A stretch of 64,000 nt of DNA, taken from AP-15 sp963735445. Its GTDB lineage: Bacteria > Pseudomonadota > Alphaproteobacteria > ATCC43930 > CGMCC-115725. The stretch covers positions 186,001 through 250,000 of the forward strand of contig CAVTLC010000015.1 of NCBI GenBank assembly GCA_963735445.1. Reading direction: 5' to 3'. The notes beneath the pieces are model-generated. The model had not been told where the DNA came from. It saw only the letters and a program-made list of their open reading frames with translations, and did no database searches. Position 1 is the stretch's first letter; every line of letters begins with the position of its first letter. This document shows positions 26,965 through 37,097 of this stretch, piece by piece. Made by a program: the position numbers and the translations under genes.

Positions 26965-28254
26965 ATGAATATTGTCGACCGCCGGCCCAACCCAAAGGGC
27001 AAGAGCCTCAGCAATCGGCAGCGTTTCTTGTCGCGCGCCCGGGCCGAGGTCAAATCGGCGGTCCAAAACGCCTTGCGCAAGCGCAAGGTTGCTGACGTCG
27101 AGCATGGTGAAAAAGTGGCGATTCCGATGCGCGGGATCGTGGAGCCAGTATTTCATCATAGCAGGCGCACCGGCCGCGCCGAACACGTCGTCCCAGGCAA
27201 CAAGGAATATCTCCGTGGTGACGAGATCCCGCGCCCGACTGGCGGGGAGGGGCGCGGCGGCTCGGAAGGGAGCCCAGATGGCTCGGGCGAGGATGCGTTC
27301 GAGTTCACATTATCGAAGGACGAGTTCCTCGACATGTTCTTTGAGGATCTCGAACTGCCTGATCTGGTCAAGAAAAGCCTGCGGGAGACCTTTGCGTTCG
27401 ACTTGCAGCGGGCTGGTTATACGGTTACCGGATCGCCATCGAACCTCAGCGTACGCCGGACGATGCGCAACAGCATGGCGCGCCGTATTTCGCTGCGCCG
27501 TCCGAAACAATGGGAAGTCGAGGCCCTGCGCGAGGCGGTGGAGGAAGCGCGGTTACGCGGCGATGAGGACGAGGCGAAAAAACTCACTCTCGAACTCGAC
27601 CGCGCCGAGCACCGCAGCAAGATAATCCCGTACATCGATCCGCTCGACGTTCGCTACAATCGCTTCGAACGCGTCCCGCGGCCCAATACCGAAGCGGTAA
27701 TGTTTTGCCTGATGGACGTGTCCGGTTCCATGACGGAGGCGATGAAGGACCTCGCAAAGCGATTCTTCATGTTGCTTCACGTGTTTTTGATCCGGCGATA
27801 CCGGCATGTCGACGTGGTCTTCATCCGTCACACCAGCACGGCGGAGGAGGTCGACGAGGAGACGTTCTTTTACAGCCGCGAGACCGGTGGCACGGTGGTG
27901 TCGACAGCGCTCGAAAAAATGCTCGAAGTCGCGCGAGCCCGTTACCCGACCGATCGCTGGAACATCTACGCCGCACAGGCCTCGGACGGCGACAATTACG
28001 GTGCCGATAGCGGGCGCTGCGTGTCCCTGCTCGGCGACGAGGTGCTGCCGATCTGCCAATATTTCGCTTACGTCGAAGTCGGCGACGGGATGGGCGGCAG
28101 TCTCACCGGGCTCGCCCGAGACAGCGATCTATGGCGTGCCTATAGCGAAGTCGCCCCGGCCCACGCGCATTTTGCGATGCGACGCGTCGGCGATCCGTCG
28201 CAAATCTTCTCGGTCTTCCACGAATTATTTTCAAAGGGGGGCGTTCGTGCCTGA
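26965..28254 (+). CDS. YeaH/YhbH family protein (DUF444), VWA-like
   Basis: 429 residues. A conserved basic N-terminus MNIVDRRPNPKGKSLSNRQR, a Gly/Glu-rich linker (about 92-112), and a C-terminal von Willebrand A-like domain with the metal site DVSGSM at 251-256, followed by RYRHVDVVFIRHTSTAEEVD. ATG 26965 follows GGAGGG. Partner of PrkA in E. coli and Bacillus relatives, involved in nutrient-stress adaptation. Its last 8 nt overlap the spoVR GTG start. Confidence 0.95.
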   Translation: MNIVDRRPNPKGKSLSNRQRFLSRARAEVKSAVQNALRKRKVADVEHGEKVAIPMRGIVEPVFHHSRRTGRAEHVVPGNKEYLRGDEIPRPTGGEGRGGSEGSPDGSGEDAFEFTLSKDEFLDMFFEDLELPDLVKKSLRETFAFDLQRAGYTVTGSPSNLSVRRTMRNSMARRISLRRPKQWEVEALREAVEEARLRGDEDEAKKLTLELDRAEHRSKIIPYIDPLDVRYNRFERVPRPNTEAVMFCLMDVSGSMTEAMKDLAKRFFMLLHVFLIRRYRHVDVVFIRHTSTAEEVDEETFFYSRETGGTVVSTALEKMLEVARARYPTDRWNIYAAQASDGDNYGADSGRCVSLLGDEVLPICQYFAYVEVGDGMGGSLTGLARDSDLWRAYSEVAPAHAHFAMRRVGDPSQIFSVFHELFSKGGVRA

Positions 28255-29818
28255 CACACGCTCCGTGCCGATGGCGCGGCTTGAAACATCGGCGCCGCTG
28301 TTCAGCGGCCCCAACTGGGACTACGGCTCACTTCGTCAGACCTTTGACGCAATCGAGAAAATTGCGCTCGACGAACTGGGGCTGGATGTCTATCCGGTGC
28401 AGGTTGAGGTCATCACCTCGGAGCAGATGCTCGACGCCTATGCGTCGGTCGGGCTTCCGCTGATGTACCGGCATTGGAGCTTTGGCAAGCGCTTTGCTTT
28501 TCACGAGACCCTGTACCGGAAGGGTTTGCAGGGTCTTGCTTATGAGATCGTAATCAATTCCAATCCCTGCATCTGCTACATCATGGAGGAGAACTCCATG
28601 ACGATGCAGACGTTGGTCATGGCGCATGCCGCCTTCGGCCATAATCATTTTTTCAAGAACAATTACTTATTCCGGCAGTGGACAGACGCCAACGGCATTC
28701 TCGATTATCTCAGTTTTGCCCGCGATTACGTTGCCAAATGCGAGGAGCGGCACGGCGTGGAGGCGGTTGAGCGGGTCCTCGATGCGGCGCACGCTCTAAA
28801 GGATCACGGCGTTAACCGTTATGCCCACCGGACCAAGCCCAATCTGGCGGAAGAGCGCCGACGTGCCGAGGAGTGGCAGGCACACGCCGAAGCGACCTAC
28901 AATGATCTGTGGCGCACCGTTCCCGGACTTGGCAGAGACAGGGAAGACACGGACGACACCGAGGCGCGGTTGCAAGAAATAAAGCGGGAACTCGGCTTGC
29001 CCGAGGAAAATCTGCTTTATATGATCGAAAAACGCGCGCCGCGGCTAGAGGATTGGCAGCGCGAGCTGGTGCGGATTGTTCGGCTGGTTGCACAGTATTT
29101 TTACCCGCAGAAACAAACGCAGATGATGAACGAAGGTTGTGCAACCTTTGTACATTACGAAATCATGCGCCGGTTGCATGACAAGGGGTTGATAACCGAA
29201 GGATCGATGCTCGAATTCCTGCATTCGCATTCGAGCGTTGTGTTTCAGCCGGATTTCGATGATCCGCGATTCAGCGGCATCAATCCATACGCGCTTGGCT
29301 TTGCCATGATGTCCGATGTCCGCCGGATTTGCGAGGAGCCGACTGAGGAGGACCTTGCGTGGTTTCCGGAGATTGCCGGACGCGGCAACGGCTATGGCGT
29401 GTTGCGCCATGCCTGGGCCAATTACCGCGATGAGAGCTTTGTTTTGCAGCATCTCAGTCCGGCCATTATGCGCAAATTCCGCATGTTCGCCGTGTCGGAT
29501 GACAGCAGCAAGCCAGCGTTGCGGGTCGAGGCGATCCACGACGATATCGGGTACCGCAAGATCCGAAGCGCGCTGGCGCGGCAATATGATTTGTCACGCC
29601 GCGAGCCTGATATCCAAGTCGTAGATGTTGATTTGCGCGGCGACCGTTGCCTCGTTCTTGCCCACTATGTCCATGATGGGGTCTTGCTGGCGGAAAAAAG
29701 CTGCCGGGCGGTCATGCGGCACGCGGCAGTATTATGGGGTTACTCGGTGAAGCTGCTCGAAATCGATGCGGCGACCGACAAGACCTTGAAAACCTATGAG
29801 GTCGCGCAACCCGGGTAG
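28247..29818 (+). CDS. SpoVR family protein
   Basis: 523 residues from GTG 28247, preceded by AAGGGGGGC and overlapping the yeaH stop. SpoVR/YcgB blocks: LPLMYRHWSFGKRF, YEIVINSNPCICYIMEENSM, QTLVMAHAAFGHNHFFKNN, ILCNQ-region homologue KQTQMMNEGCATFVHYEIM and GINPYALGFAMMSDVRRICE. The conserved His and Cys residues suggest metal binding. Biochemical function of the family is unknown; it functions with PrkA and YeaH. No in-frame ATG start gives the full conserved N-terminus; the next ATG is eight codons in. Confidence 0.95.
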   Translation: MPDTRSVPMARLETSAPLFSGPNWDYGSLRQTFDAIEKIALDELGLDVYPVQVEVITSEQMLDAYASVGLPLMYRHWSFGKRFAFHETLYRKGLQGLAYEIVINSNPCICYIMEENSMTMQTLVMAHAAFGHNHFFKNNYLFRQWTDANGILDYLSFARDYVAKCEERHGVEAVERVLDAAHALKDHGVNRYAHRTKPNLAEERRRAEEWQAHAEATYNDLWRTVPGLGRDREDTDDTEARLQEIKRELGLPEENLLYMIEKRAPRLEDWQRELVRIVRLVAQYFYPQKQTQMMNEGCATFVHYEIMRRLHDKGLITEGSMLEFLHSHSSVVFQPDFDDPRFSGINPYALGFAMMSDVRRICEEPTEEDLAWFPEIAGRGNGYGVLRHAWANYRDESFVLQHLSPAIMRKFRMFAVSDDSSKPALRVEAIHDDIGYRKIRSALARQYDLSRREPDIQVVDVDLRGDRCLVLAHYVHDGVLLAEKSCRAVMRHAAVLWGYSVKLLEIDAATDKTLKTYEVAQPG

Positions 29819-29869
29819 ACTCGCCATCTGTCGTACCGCTCGAGCGCGGCGGCGCGCTTTGGTGCTGTC

Positions 29870-30931
29870 GTGATTACCCTTGGAATCGAGACGAGCTGTG
29901 ACGAAACAGGTGCAGCCTTAGTTGATGCGTCCGCACCGGTCCCGCGAATCCGTTCCAACATTGTTCGCTCACAACTTACCGAACATGCTCGCTATGGTGG
30001 GGTTGTGCCCGAGATCGCTGCTCGTGCGCATCTCGAGCATCTCGAGCCGCTGGTACGGCAGTCGCTCGGCGATGCCGGGGTCAGCTTAGCGGAAATCGAC
30101 GGGGTAGCCGCGGTCGCAGGACCCGGGCTGATCGGCGGACTGATTGTTGGGACGATGATGGCCAAGGGCATTGCCTGGGCCTGCGGCAAGCCCTTTATCG
30201 CGGTCAATCATCTTGAAGCCCATGCGCTCAGTGTGCGGTTGAGCGCGTCGATCGATTTCCCTTATCTGCTGCTGCTCGTCTCCGGCGGCCATTGTCAGCT
30301 GCTGGCCTGCGCCGGGGTCGGACGCTTTACCCGTCTTGGCACCACGCTCGACGACGCTGCCGGCGAGGCATTTGATAAAACAGCCAAATTGATCGGCCTC
30401 GGCTATCCTGGGGGTCCGGCGATCGAGCGCGCCGCGCGAAAGGGCGACGCGCGACGCTTCGCCTTGCCCCGACCGCTCGAGGGACGACCCGGCTGCGATT
30501 TCTCGTTTTCCGGGCTGAAGACTGCCGTGCGGCGGGTTGCGAGCGAAACCGCCCCACTCAGTCCACAAGACAAATACGATATCGCGGCCGCGGTCGAAAA
30601 AGCGATTTGCGACGCACTCTGCGATCGCACTTCGAATGCGATTGCCTGGTTTTGCGGCAATTGCCCAGAGGGAAGGACTCTTGTCGCGGCCGGCGGGGTC
30701 GCGGCCAACACTTACCTGCGGCGCCGCCTTGAAAGTCTGGCTGCTTCGGCCGGGCTCGATTTTGTCGCGCCGCCGCCAGCACTGTGCACCGACAACGCGG
30801 CGATGGTCGCGTGGGCCGGTCTGGAGCGGTTACGTCTGGGCCTCGTCGATGACCTTACCGCGGCGCCTCGGCCGCGCTGGCCCCTTGATACTTTTGCCTT
30901 GCCGCGCCCGGGTGTCGGGGCCAACGCATGA
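29870..30931 (+). CDS. tsaD: tRNA N6-threonylcarbamoyladenosine (t6A37) transferase TsaD
   Basis: 353 residues, the usual length. ASKHA-fold ATPase that transfers threonylcarbamoyl to A37 of ANN-decoding tRNAs. ITLGIETSCDETGAALVD at the N-terminus, EHARYGGVVPEIAARAHLEH, metal-binding His pair in VNHLEAHALS, and LVSGGHCQLL, LGYPGGPAIE, VAAGGVAANTYLRRRLE. GTG 29870 is the start; no in-frame ATG fits. gpsA begins 7 nt after the stop, a frequent alphaproteobacterial pairing. Confidence 0.97.
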   Translation: MITLGIETSCDETGAALVDASAPVPRIRSNIVRSQLTEHARYGGVVPEIAARAHLEHLEPLVRQSLGDAGVSLAEIDGVAAVAGPGLIGGLIVGTMMAKGIAWACGKPFIAVNHLEAHALSVRLSASIDFPYLLLLVSGGHCQLLACAGVGRFTRLGTTLDDAAGEAFDKTAKLIGLGYPGGPAIERAARKGDARRFALPRPLEGRPGCDFSFSGLKTAVRRVASETAPLSPQDKYDIAAAVEKAICDALCDRTSNAIAWFCGNCPEGRTLVAAGGVAANTYLRRRLESLAASAGLDFVAPPPALCTDNAAMVAWAGLERLRLGLVDDLTAAPRPRWPLDTFALPRPGVGANA

Positions 30932-30938
30932 TCGAATA

Positions 30939-31926
30939 ATGCGGCTCGCGGTCATCGGCGCCGGCGCATGGGGGACCGCTCTGGCGATCGTCGCCCAGCG
31001 CGCAAGGGCGACCGTATCATTGTGGGCGCGCGACCCTGAGACTGTTACCGCGATCAATAAAGAGAGAGAGAACCGGTTTTATCTACCGGGTGTCAGGCTC
31101 GATCCCGCGATCAGGTGCACGAGCGATATGGGCGCTGCTGTTGCGGCCGCTGAGGCCGCGTTGCTGGTGGTTCCCGCCCAATTTTTGCGTGGCGTTCTCG
31201 AAAAGCTGCGTGGCCACGTCTCGTCTGGATTACCGCTGTTGCACTGCGCCAAAGGCATCGAGATCGACTCCCTGGCGATGATGTCGCAGATCGGGGAGCA
31301 AATCCTCCCCGAATCTCCTTATGCTGTGCTGTCCGGACCGAGCTTCGCCGCGGAGGTTGCCCGCGATCTCCCGACAGCAGTGACAATCGCTAGCACCGAC
31401 GCCCAACTTGCTACCAGCTTTATGGCCGCGCTTGGCAGCAGTCGGTTTCGACCCTACCTATCGAAAGACCCGCTGGGCGTAGAGATCGGCGGTGCCGTCA
31501 AGAACGTGGTGGCAATCGCTTGTGGGATCGTTGTCGGGCGTGGCCTTGGCGACAATGCGCGAGCGGCGCTGATCACCCGGGGGCTTGCTGAGATCGTTCG
31601 GCTCGGGGTCTCTCAAGGGGCGCAGGCTGAAACGTTTCGGGGCATGTCGGGTCTCGGTGATTTGGTGCTCAGCTGCACGGCAACCCAATCTCGCAATCAT
31701 GTCCTCGGCCTGGAGCTCGGACGCGGTCATAGCGTTGGCACCGTAATCGCGGGTCGGCGCGCGGTGATCGAAGGGGTGGCGACCGCGGCGGCGGTGACCG
31801 AGCTGGCAAAGAGAACATGGGATTGAAATGCCGATTTGTGCGGCGGTGGATGCTGTACTGCACCATGGCGCCTCGATCGACGAGACGGTTGATCGGCTGC
31901 TGCGCCGACCCTACCGTTTGGAGTAA
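30939..31926 (+). CDS. gpsA: Glycerol-3-phosphate dehydrogenase [NAD(P)+] GpsA, 3' frameshift
   Basis: Makes sn-glycerol-3-phosphate for phospholipids. MRLAVIGAGAWGTALAIVAQ (Rossmann), LLHCAKGIEID, YAVLSGPSFAAEV, GGAVKNVVAIACGIVVG with the catalytic Lys, and MSGLGDLVLSCTA are all intact. The ATG frame stops at TGA 31824-31826 after LAKRTWD. Removing one A at 31814-31815 gives AKRHGIEMPICAAVDAV and then ASIDETVDRLLRRPYRLE with a stop at 31924-31926, the normal end for the family. So a single-base insertion, real or artefact, removes about 38 residues. As GpsA is usually essential, a sequence error is likely. Confidence 0.92.
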
Positions 31927-32039
31927 TCGGTCTGAAGGCAGTCGCCGGCGCATGGGTCCTGACGAAGAAAAATGGTTTTCCGCGCCGTGAGAAAGCCAAT
32001 ATCATTGGACAGCAAGCAAGGCGATCAGCCTGGGTCGAT

Positions 32040-32366
32040 ATGAGTGACAACGGAAAGCGGGGCGAGGAAGGACCGGGCACGGGCGTCGTCGTCAAGGCCA
32101 AGCCGAAAACGAAGAAGCCGTCGATGTACAAGGTCTTGATGCTAAATGACGACTACACTCCTATGGAGTTCGTCGTCCACATTCTCGAGCGGTTTTTTGC
32201 CAAAAGCCGGCAAGAAGCGACCCGCATAATGCTCCATGTGCATCGTCGTGGCGTCGGGATATGTGGCGTCTACACGTATGAGGTTGCTGAAACTAAGGTC
32301 ACCCAGGTTATGGATTTCGCCCGGCAGCACCAGCATCCGCTGCAGTGTACGCTGGAAAAAGATTAG
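32040..32366 (+). CDS. clpS: ATP-dependent Clp protease adaptor ClpS
   Basis: N-end-rule adaptor that delivers substrates to ClpA. 108 residues with a disordered N-terminal tail (about 1-28) and the ClpS core YKVLMLNDDYTPMEFVVHIL, then ATRIMLHVHRRGVGICGVYT, which includes the substrate-pocket Asn-Asp-Asp and His residues. clpA starts 20 nt after the stop. Confidence 0.97.
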   Translation: MSDNGKRGEEGPGTGVVVKAKPKTKKPSMYKVLMLNDDYTPMEFVVHILERFFAKSRQEATRIMLHVHRRGVGICGVYTYEVAETKVTQVMDFARQHQHPLQCTLEKD

Positions 32367-32386
32367 GCAAGGAAGGAAGGTCGGGA

Positions 32387-34690
32387 GTGCTGTCACGCAA
32401 TCTCGAAAAATCGCTGCACCGAGCTCTCGCCTATGCGAACGACCGGCGGCACGAATACGCCACGCTAGAACATCTTCTGCTAGCGTTGACCGAGGACCAA
32501 GATGCAGTGGCGGTGCTGCGGGCTTGTAGCGTTGATCTCGAGCGCTTGCGCCGCGAGGTCCTGACCTATGTCGACAACGAGCTCGGCAATCTAGTTTCCG
32601 CGCACAAGGATGATGCAAAGCCGACGGCGAGTTTTCAGCGCGTCCTACAGCGCGCCGCTATTCACGTGCAATCCTCTGGTCGCGAGGAAGTGACCGGCGC
32701 AAACGTGCTAGTCGCGATGTTCGCGGAACGCGAGAGCCATGCGGTTTATTTCCTGCAAGAGCAGGACATGACCCGGTTCGATGCGGTGAATTACATCTCG
32801 CACGGCATTGCCAAAGCGCCGGGCCGCTCAGAGACGCGACGCGTGCAGGGGGCAGAGGAAGACGAACGCGGGGAGAAGTCCCAGAAGCGCGGCCACGACG
32901 CTCTCGACGCCTATTGCGTCAATCTGAACAAAAAGGCGAAGGGCGGTCGCATCGATCCGCTGATCGGGCGCGAGGCAGAGGTCGATCGCACGATCCAAAT
33001 TCTGTGCCGGCGCTCGAAGAACAACCCGCTTTACGTCGGCGATCCCGGTGTCGGCAAGACGGCCATCGCTGAAGGGCTCGCGCGCCGGATTGTGCAGCGC
33101 GAGGTTCCTGAAGTGCTCGGCAACGCAACAATCTATGCCCTCGACATGGGATCGCTGCTGGCTGGGACCCGCTACCGCGGCGATTTCGAAGAGCGGCTCA
33201 AGGCGGTGTTGTCGGAGCTTGAAGCCCAGCCTGGCGCGATCCTGTTCATCGACGAGATACACACGGTGATCGGTGCGGGTGCGACCAGTGGTGGGGCAAT
33301 GGACGCCTCGAATCTGTTAAAGCCGGCGCTCGCTGGTGGTGCGATACGCTGTATCGGCTCGACGACCTACAAAGAATACCGAAACTATTTCGAAAAGGAT
33401 CGCGCTCTCGTCAGGCGCTTCCAAAAGATCGACGTCAACGAACCGACCGTCGAAGATTCGATAAAGATCTTGCGCGGGCTAAAGCCGTATTACGAGCGGC
33501 ACCACAAAGTCCGCTATACGGTCGATGCGCTGAGGGCGGCGGTCGAGTTGTCGCATCGTTATATCGGCGACCGCAAATTGCCGGACAAGGCGATCGACGT
33601 AATCGACGAAACCGGGGCGGCACAGATGCTGGTGCCGGAAAATCGGCGGCGCAAGACGATCACCGCGCGGGAGGTCGAAGCCGTTATCGCAACAATGGCG
33701 CGGATTCCGCCAAAGAGCGTGTCGCGCGATGACCGCGAGGTGCTGAGAAACCTAGACCGCGACCTGAAGACCTTGGTGTTTGGACAGGACAGCGCGATCG
33801 AGGCATTGGTTTCAGCTATCAAGCTGGCGCGTGCCGGGCTGCGCGATCCTGAAAAGCCGATCGGCTCATATCTATTCTCTGGACCGACCGGGGTCGGCAA
33901 AACCGAAGTCGCGCGCCAGTTGGCTCGCACCCTGGGCATCGAGATCACCCGCTTCGATATGTCGGAATATATGGAGCGGCACACGGTTTCCCGGCTGATC
34001 GGCGCGCCGCCGGGCTATGTCGGTTTTGACCAGGGCGGTTTGCTGACCGATGCAATCGACCAGCACCCGCATTCGGTACTGCTGCTCGACGAGATCGAGA
34101 AGGCTCATCCCGACCTGTTCAATATCCTGCTGCAGGTCATGGATTACGGCAAGCTGACCGATCACAACGGCAAGAACGTCGATTTCCGCAACGTCATTCT
34201 GATTATGACCACGAATGCTGGCGCCTCAGATCTGGCGAAGCCGGCGATCGGCTTTGGCAGCGGAATTCGCGAGGGTGATGACCATGAGGCAATCAACCGC
34301 ATGTTCACGCCTGAATTCCGCAACCGGCTCGATGCGGTGATTTCGTTCGCGGCGCTGTCGACCGAGACGATTGGCCGGGTCGTTGATAAATTCGTATTGC
34401 AATTGGAAGAGCAGCTCGCGGATCGCAACGTAGCGATCGAACTCGACGAAGCGGCGCGCGCATGGCTTTCGCAGAAGGGCTACGACCCGCTATTCGGGGC
34501 CCGTCCACTGGCCCGAGTGATTCAGGAGCACATCAAGAAGCCGCTTGCGGAAGAGTTGCTGTTCGGACGTTTGGCCAAGGGCGGGATCGTGCGCGTTACC
34601 AAGAAGGCCGAGGAAGATGCGCTCGATTTCGCCTTTGAGGAGCGACCCGTCGCTCCCGTCGAACCAAAGGAACCGGAACTGGTGGAATAG
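32387..34690 (+). CDS. clpA: ATP-dependent Clp protease ATP-binding subunit ClpA
   Basis: AAA+ unfoldase partner of ClpP. 767 residues from GTG 32387, preceded by AAGGAAGG; an upstream in-frame start at 32345 would overlap clpS and adds nothing conserved. Clp N-terminal repeat (LEKSLHRALAYANDRRHEYA, about 1-140), first AAA domain with GDPGVGKTAIAEG and LFIDEIHTVIGAG, second with FSGPTGVGKTEVARQ and LLLDEIEKAHPDLFN. The IGF/IGL-type ClpP-binding loop is suggested by KPAIGFGSGIREG. The C-terminal tail is acidic and proline-rich. Confidence 0.97.
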   Translation: MLSRNLEKSLHRALAYANDRRHEYATLEHLLLALTEDQDAVAVLRACSVDLERLRREVLTYVDNELGNLVSAHKDDAKPTASFQRVLQRAAIHVQSSGREEVTGANVLVAMFAERESHAVYFLQEQDMTRFDAVNYISHGIAKAPGRSETRRVQGAEEDERGEKSQKRGHDALDAYCVNLNKKAKGGRIDPLIGREAEVDRTIQILCRRSKNNPLYVGDPGVGKTAIAEGLARRIVQREVPEVLGNATIYALDMGSLLAGTRYRGDFEERLKAVLSELEAQPGAILFIDEIHTVIGAGATSGGAMDASNLLKPALAGGAIRCIGSTTYKEYRNYFEKDRALVRRFQKIDVNEPTVEDSIKILRGLKPYYERHHKVRYTVDALRAAVELSHRYIGDRKLPDKAIDVIDETGAAQMLVPENRRRKTITAREVEAVIATMARIPPKSVSRDDREVLRNLDRDLKTLVFGQDSAIEALVSAIKLARAGLRDPEKPIGSYLFSGPTGVGKTEVARQLARTLGIEITRFDMSEYMERHTVSRLIGAPPGYVGFDQGGLLTDAIDQHPHSVLLLDEIEKAHPDLFNILLQVMDYGKLTDHNGKNVDFRNVILIMTTNAGASDLAKPAIGFGSGIREGDDHEAINRMFTPEFRNRLDAVISFAALSTETIGRVVDKFVLQLEEQLADRNVAIELDEAARAWLSQKGYDPLFGARPLARVIQEHIKKPLAEELLFGRLAKGGIVRVTKKAEEDALDFAFEERPVAPVEPKEPELVE

Positions 34691-34914
34691 GCAAGTCTGC
34701 TCGACCGTGATGCTCAGCCGGGCGAGCACGAATCCGACACGCTTCTGATAGCTTGCCGCCGCAGATCGACGAGTGCCCGCGGTCCTTAGCAGCACCCTGC
34801 GCGCGGACGATGATGGGATGAACGGCTCGCTGCCGGGCTCCGGGCGTTCAGCTCGCCCACAGCCGACCGTCAGCGATCCAGCAATCGATAGCTAAGTAAT
34901 TGGTCTCTTTTATG

Positions 34915-36123
34915 TCAGTCTTCGACGACTGGCTCAGAGCCGTGCCTAAAGGGCGAGTATTCCTCGGCCAGGTACTCAATTTTTCGTTCAACCATCTCGC
35001 GTTCCCGCGCGAGAAACTGAGCGACCGCTCTTCGAAAACTCGAATCGGGGATCCAATGCGCACTGTAGGTCGGGACCGGCAGATAACCGCGCTGAAGTTT
35101 GTGCGGCCCTTGCGCGCCGGCTTCGACTCGCTTTAGCCCGTGCGCGATCGCGAACTCGATAGCCCGGTAGTAGCAGCATTCGAAATGAAGGAATTTGTAA
35201 TCGCCATAGCTGCCCCAGTTGCGGCCATAAATCGTATCCTTGCCCAGTAAGTTAAGCGCACCGGCGACGTATTTAGTGTCGCGTCTCGCCATGACGAGAA
35301 CTACATTGCCCGCCATTCGATCGCCGATCATCTCAAAGAATTTGCGATTGAGATACGCTTGACCCCACTTCCGATCGGATGTTGCTAAATAAAAGCGATA
35401 GAATGCATCCCAATGCTTGGGCTTTAGATCGTTGCCTGTCAGCACATCGATTTCGAGCCCCTCGACGAGGGCCTCGCGTCTTTCCTTTTTGACAGCTTTG
35501 CGTTTGCGCGAATTCAAAGCAGCAAGATAATCTTCGAAGTCGCGGTATCCATTGTTCGTCCAGTGAAATTGTTGGCCAACCCGCTGCAGAAAGCCGGCTT
35601 CGGTTAGGGCCTCGGCATCGCGCTGCTCGGGAAACGTCACATGCAGGGACGAGATCCGCCGGCGATTGCAGAGCTCGACCATTGCGGCAATCAGGTGATT
35701 GCGTGTCTCGCTCGGCGCGTCGGAGTGCAGCAACAATCGCGGACCGGGGACCGGGGTGAACGGAACCGCGGAAATCAGCTTAGGATAATACCGTCCGCCG
35801 GCCCGCTCATAGGCGTCTGCCCAGCCATAATCGAAGACGTATTCGCCATAGGAATGGGTCTTGGCATAAAGCGGAACGACGCCGAGGATCGTACCGTCCC
35901 GAGCGGCAATCGATAAATGTTGCGGCGTCCAGCCCGTGCGTGGAGTGGTCGAGCCGCTATCCTCAAGGGCGCTCAGAAAAGCGTAGGAAACACTCGGGTT
36001 GACGTCGCCGGCGCAGGCATCCCATGCCGATTGCGGGATTTCAGCGATCGCTGCGTGGACCTGAACCGTGATCGAGCCGCCGCCGTCATTCATTTCCGTC
36101 CCAGCGTCGGTTGTAGAAGGCAT
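34915..36123 (-). CDS. FemAB/GNAT-like protein (DUF482, peptidogalycan biosynthesis family)
   Basis: 402 residues from ATG 36123. The family (Pfam 04339) has two acetyltransferase-like folds and is named for a presumed role in peptidoglycan-like polymer synthesis; activity is not established. Recognisable blocks: PSVSYAFLSALEDSGSTTP, VFDYGWADAYERAGGRYYPK, FPEQRDAEALTEAGFLQRVG, QFHWTNNGYRDFEDYLAALN, SRKRKAVKKERREAL, GRNWGSYGDYKFLHFECCYY and GAQGPHKLQRGYLPVPTYSA. No signal peptide. It stands alone, convergent with clpA. Confidence 0.88.
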   Translation of the reverse strand: MPSTTDAGTEMNDGGGSITVQVHAAIAEIPQSAWDACAGDVNPSVSYAFLSALEDSGSTTPRTGWTPQHLSIAARDGTILGVVPLYAKTHSYGEYVFDYGWADAYERAGGRYYPKLISAVPFTPVPGPRLLLHSDAPSETRNHLIAAMVELCNRRRISSLHVTFPEQRDAEALTEAGFLQRVGQQFHWTNNGYRDFEDYLAALNSRKRKAVKKERREALVEGLEIDVLTGNDLKPKHWDAFYRFYLATSDRKWGQAYLNRKFFEMIGDRMAGNVVLVMARRDTKYVAGALNLLGKDTIYGRNWGSYGDYKFLHFECCYYRAIEFAIAHGLKRVEAGAQGPHKLQRGYLPVPTYSAHWIPDSSFRRAVAQFLAREREMVERKIEYLAEEYSPFRHGSEPVVED

Positions 36124-36283
36124 CGCCAATCGTCACCCTGTCTCATGCCGGCTCACCGGTTGAATCACAAAGTTTTCGCACCCAGAATAGGCGTTGTGCC
36201 GGCCCTGTCCAGTGCCGCGAAACTGCCGCATTCCGAGGCTAGTGGCTGCGAAGCTGTGCTTTTTCCACCGGCGCACGAGACAA

Positions 36284-36913
36284 ATGCGAGTCTGCTCGGT
36301 TAGTTCAATTGCATTCCCGATACTGCTGATCTCCGCCGTCCAGGCCCCAGCCGAAACTCTAGGAGATCCGCAGGTCGGCTTCACCGCAGAACGGCTGCTG
36401 GTGTTCGACGGCCAAAGCTATGTCGGACGAATGTGGAATATGCCGGGCGAACAGCGCCACGAGCAGGAATTACCGGCGCTAAAGCCGGTTTTCATCTTGC
36501 GCGCGAATAGCTCGATCGGCGATGTGCTGCTGCCGCAACTACACACGGTCGTCGAGTTCGATCTGCCGAAAGCTCTGGCGGTGCTCAGTCAACCAAACCT
36601 TCTCGGGAGGCCTATCGGACTGGAAACCGTAAATGGCATTGCAACCACGAAGTATGCCGTGGATAGGACGATTCCGGACGGACATCTATCCGGAACGCTG
36701 TGGCTGAGCAGCGACGGCATCCCGATGCGTTGCGAGGGGAGCTACACCAGCCGCAAAGGCAAGGTCTCGACGGTCCGCTGGGAATTGCGCCATGTTCAGG
36801 TTGGCGATCAGGACGCGAAACTGTTCGAAGTGCCGACAAGTTATTCAAAGTTGCCGCCCGAAGCGGCGGCCACGTTGTTTGGGCTTCGCCTCGCCTCGCA
36901 TCCGAAACATTAG
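36284..36913 (+). CDS. Exported protein of unknown function
   Basis: 209 residues. A signal peptide is clear: MRVCSVSSIAFPILLISAVQ with cleavage near APAET. The mature part is beta-rich (FTAERLLVFDGQSYVGRMWN, TIPDGHLSGTLWLSSDGIPM, VRWELRHVQVG, FEVPTSYSKLPPEAAATLFG). The ending resembles LolA/DUF4412-type periplasmic proteins, in which a strand-rich fold is followed by a short helix, but this is a weak resemblance only. ATG 36284 is chosen because it begins the signal peptide. It is divergent from the FemAB-like gene and 185 nt before the Deg protease. Confidence 0.75.
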   Translation: MRVCSVSSIAFPILLISAVQAPAETLGDPQVGFTAERLLVFDGQSYVGRMWNMPGEQRHEQELPALKPVFILRANSSIGDVLLPQLHTVVEFDLPKALAVLSQPNLLGRPIGLETVNGIATTKYAVDRTIPDGHLSGTLWLSSDGIPMRCEGSYTSRKGKVSTVRWELRHVQVGDQDAKLFEVPTSYSKLPPEAAATLFGLRLASHPKH

Positions 36914-37097
36914 CCCCGGATCTGCATCGCTTCTGTCCACGGTTAATCACACCGTCCGGCATTAAAGCGCGGCAAGCATGGCGCCGAGGTACCTTGAAGC
37001 CATCGCGTGAAGGGTTAGATAGGCTGCAGATCCGATCGATTTCGTGCGGCGTTCGCTGAAGCGTGTGGAGGCTTCAAATTCAAGGGTTTTCGCGGTG

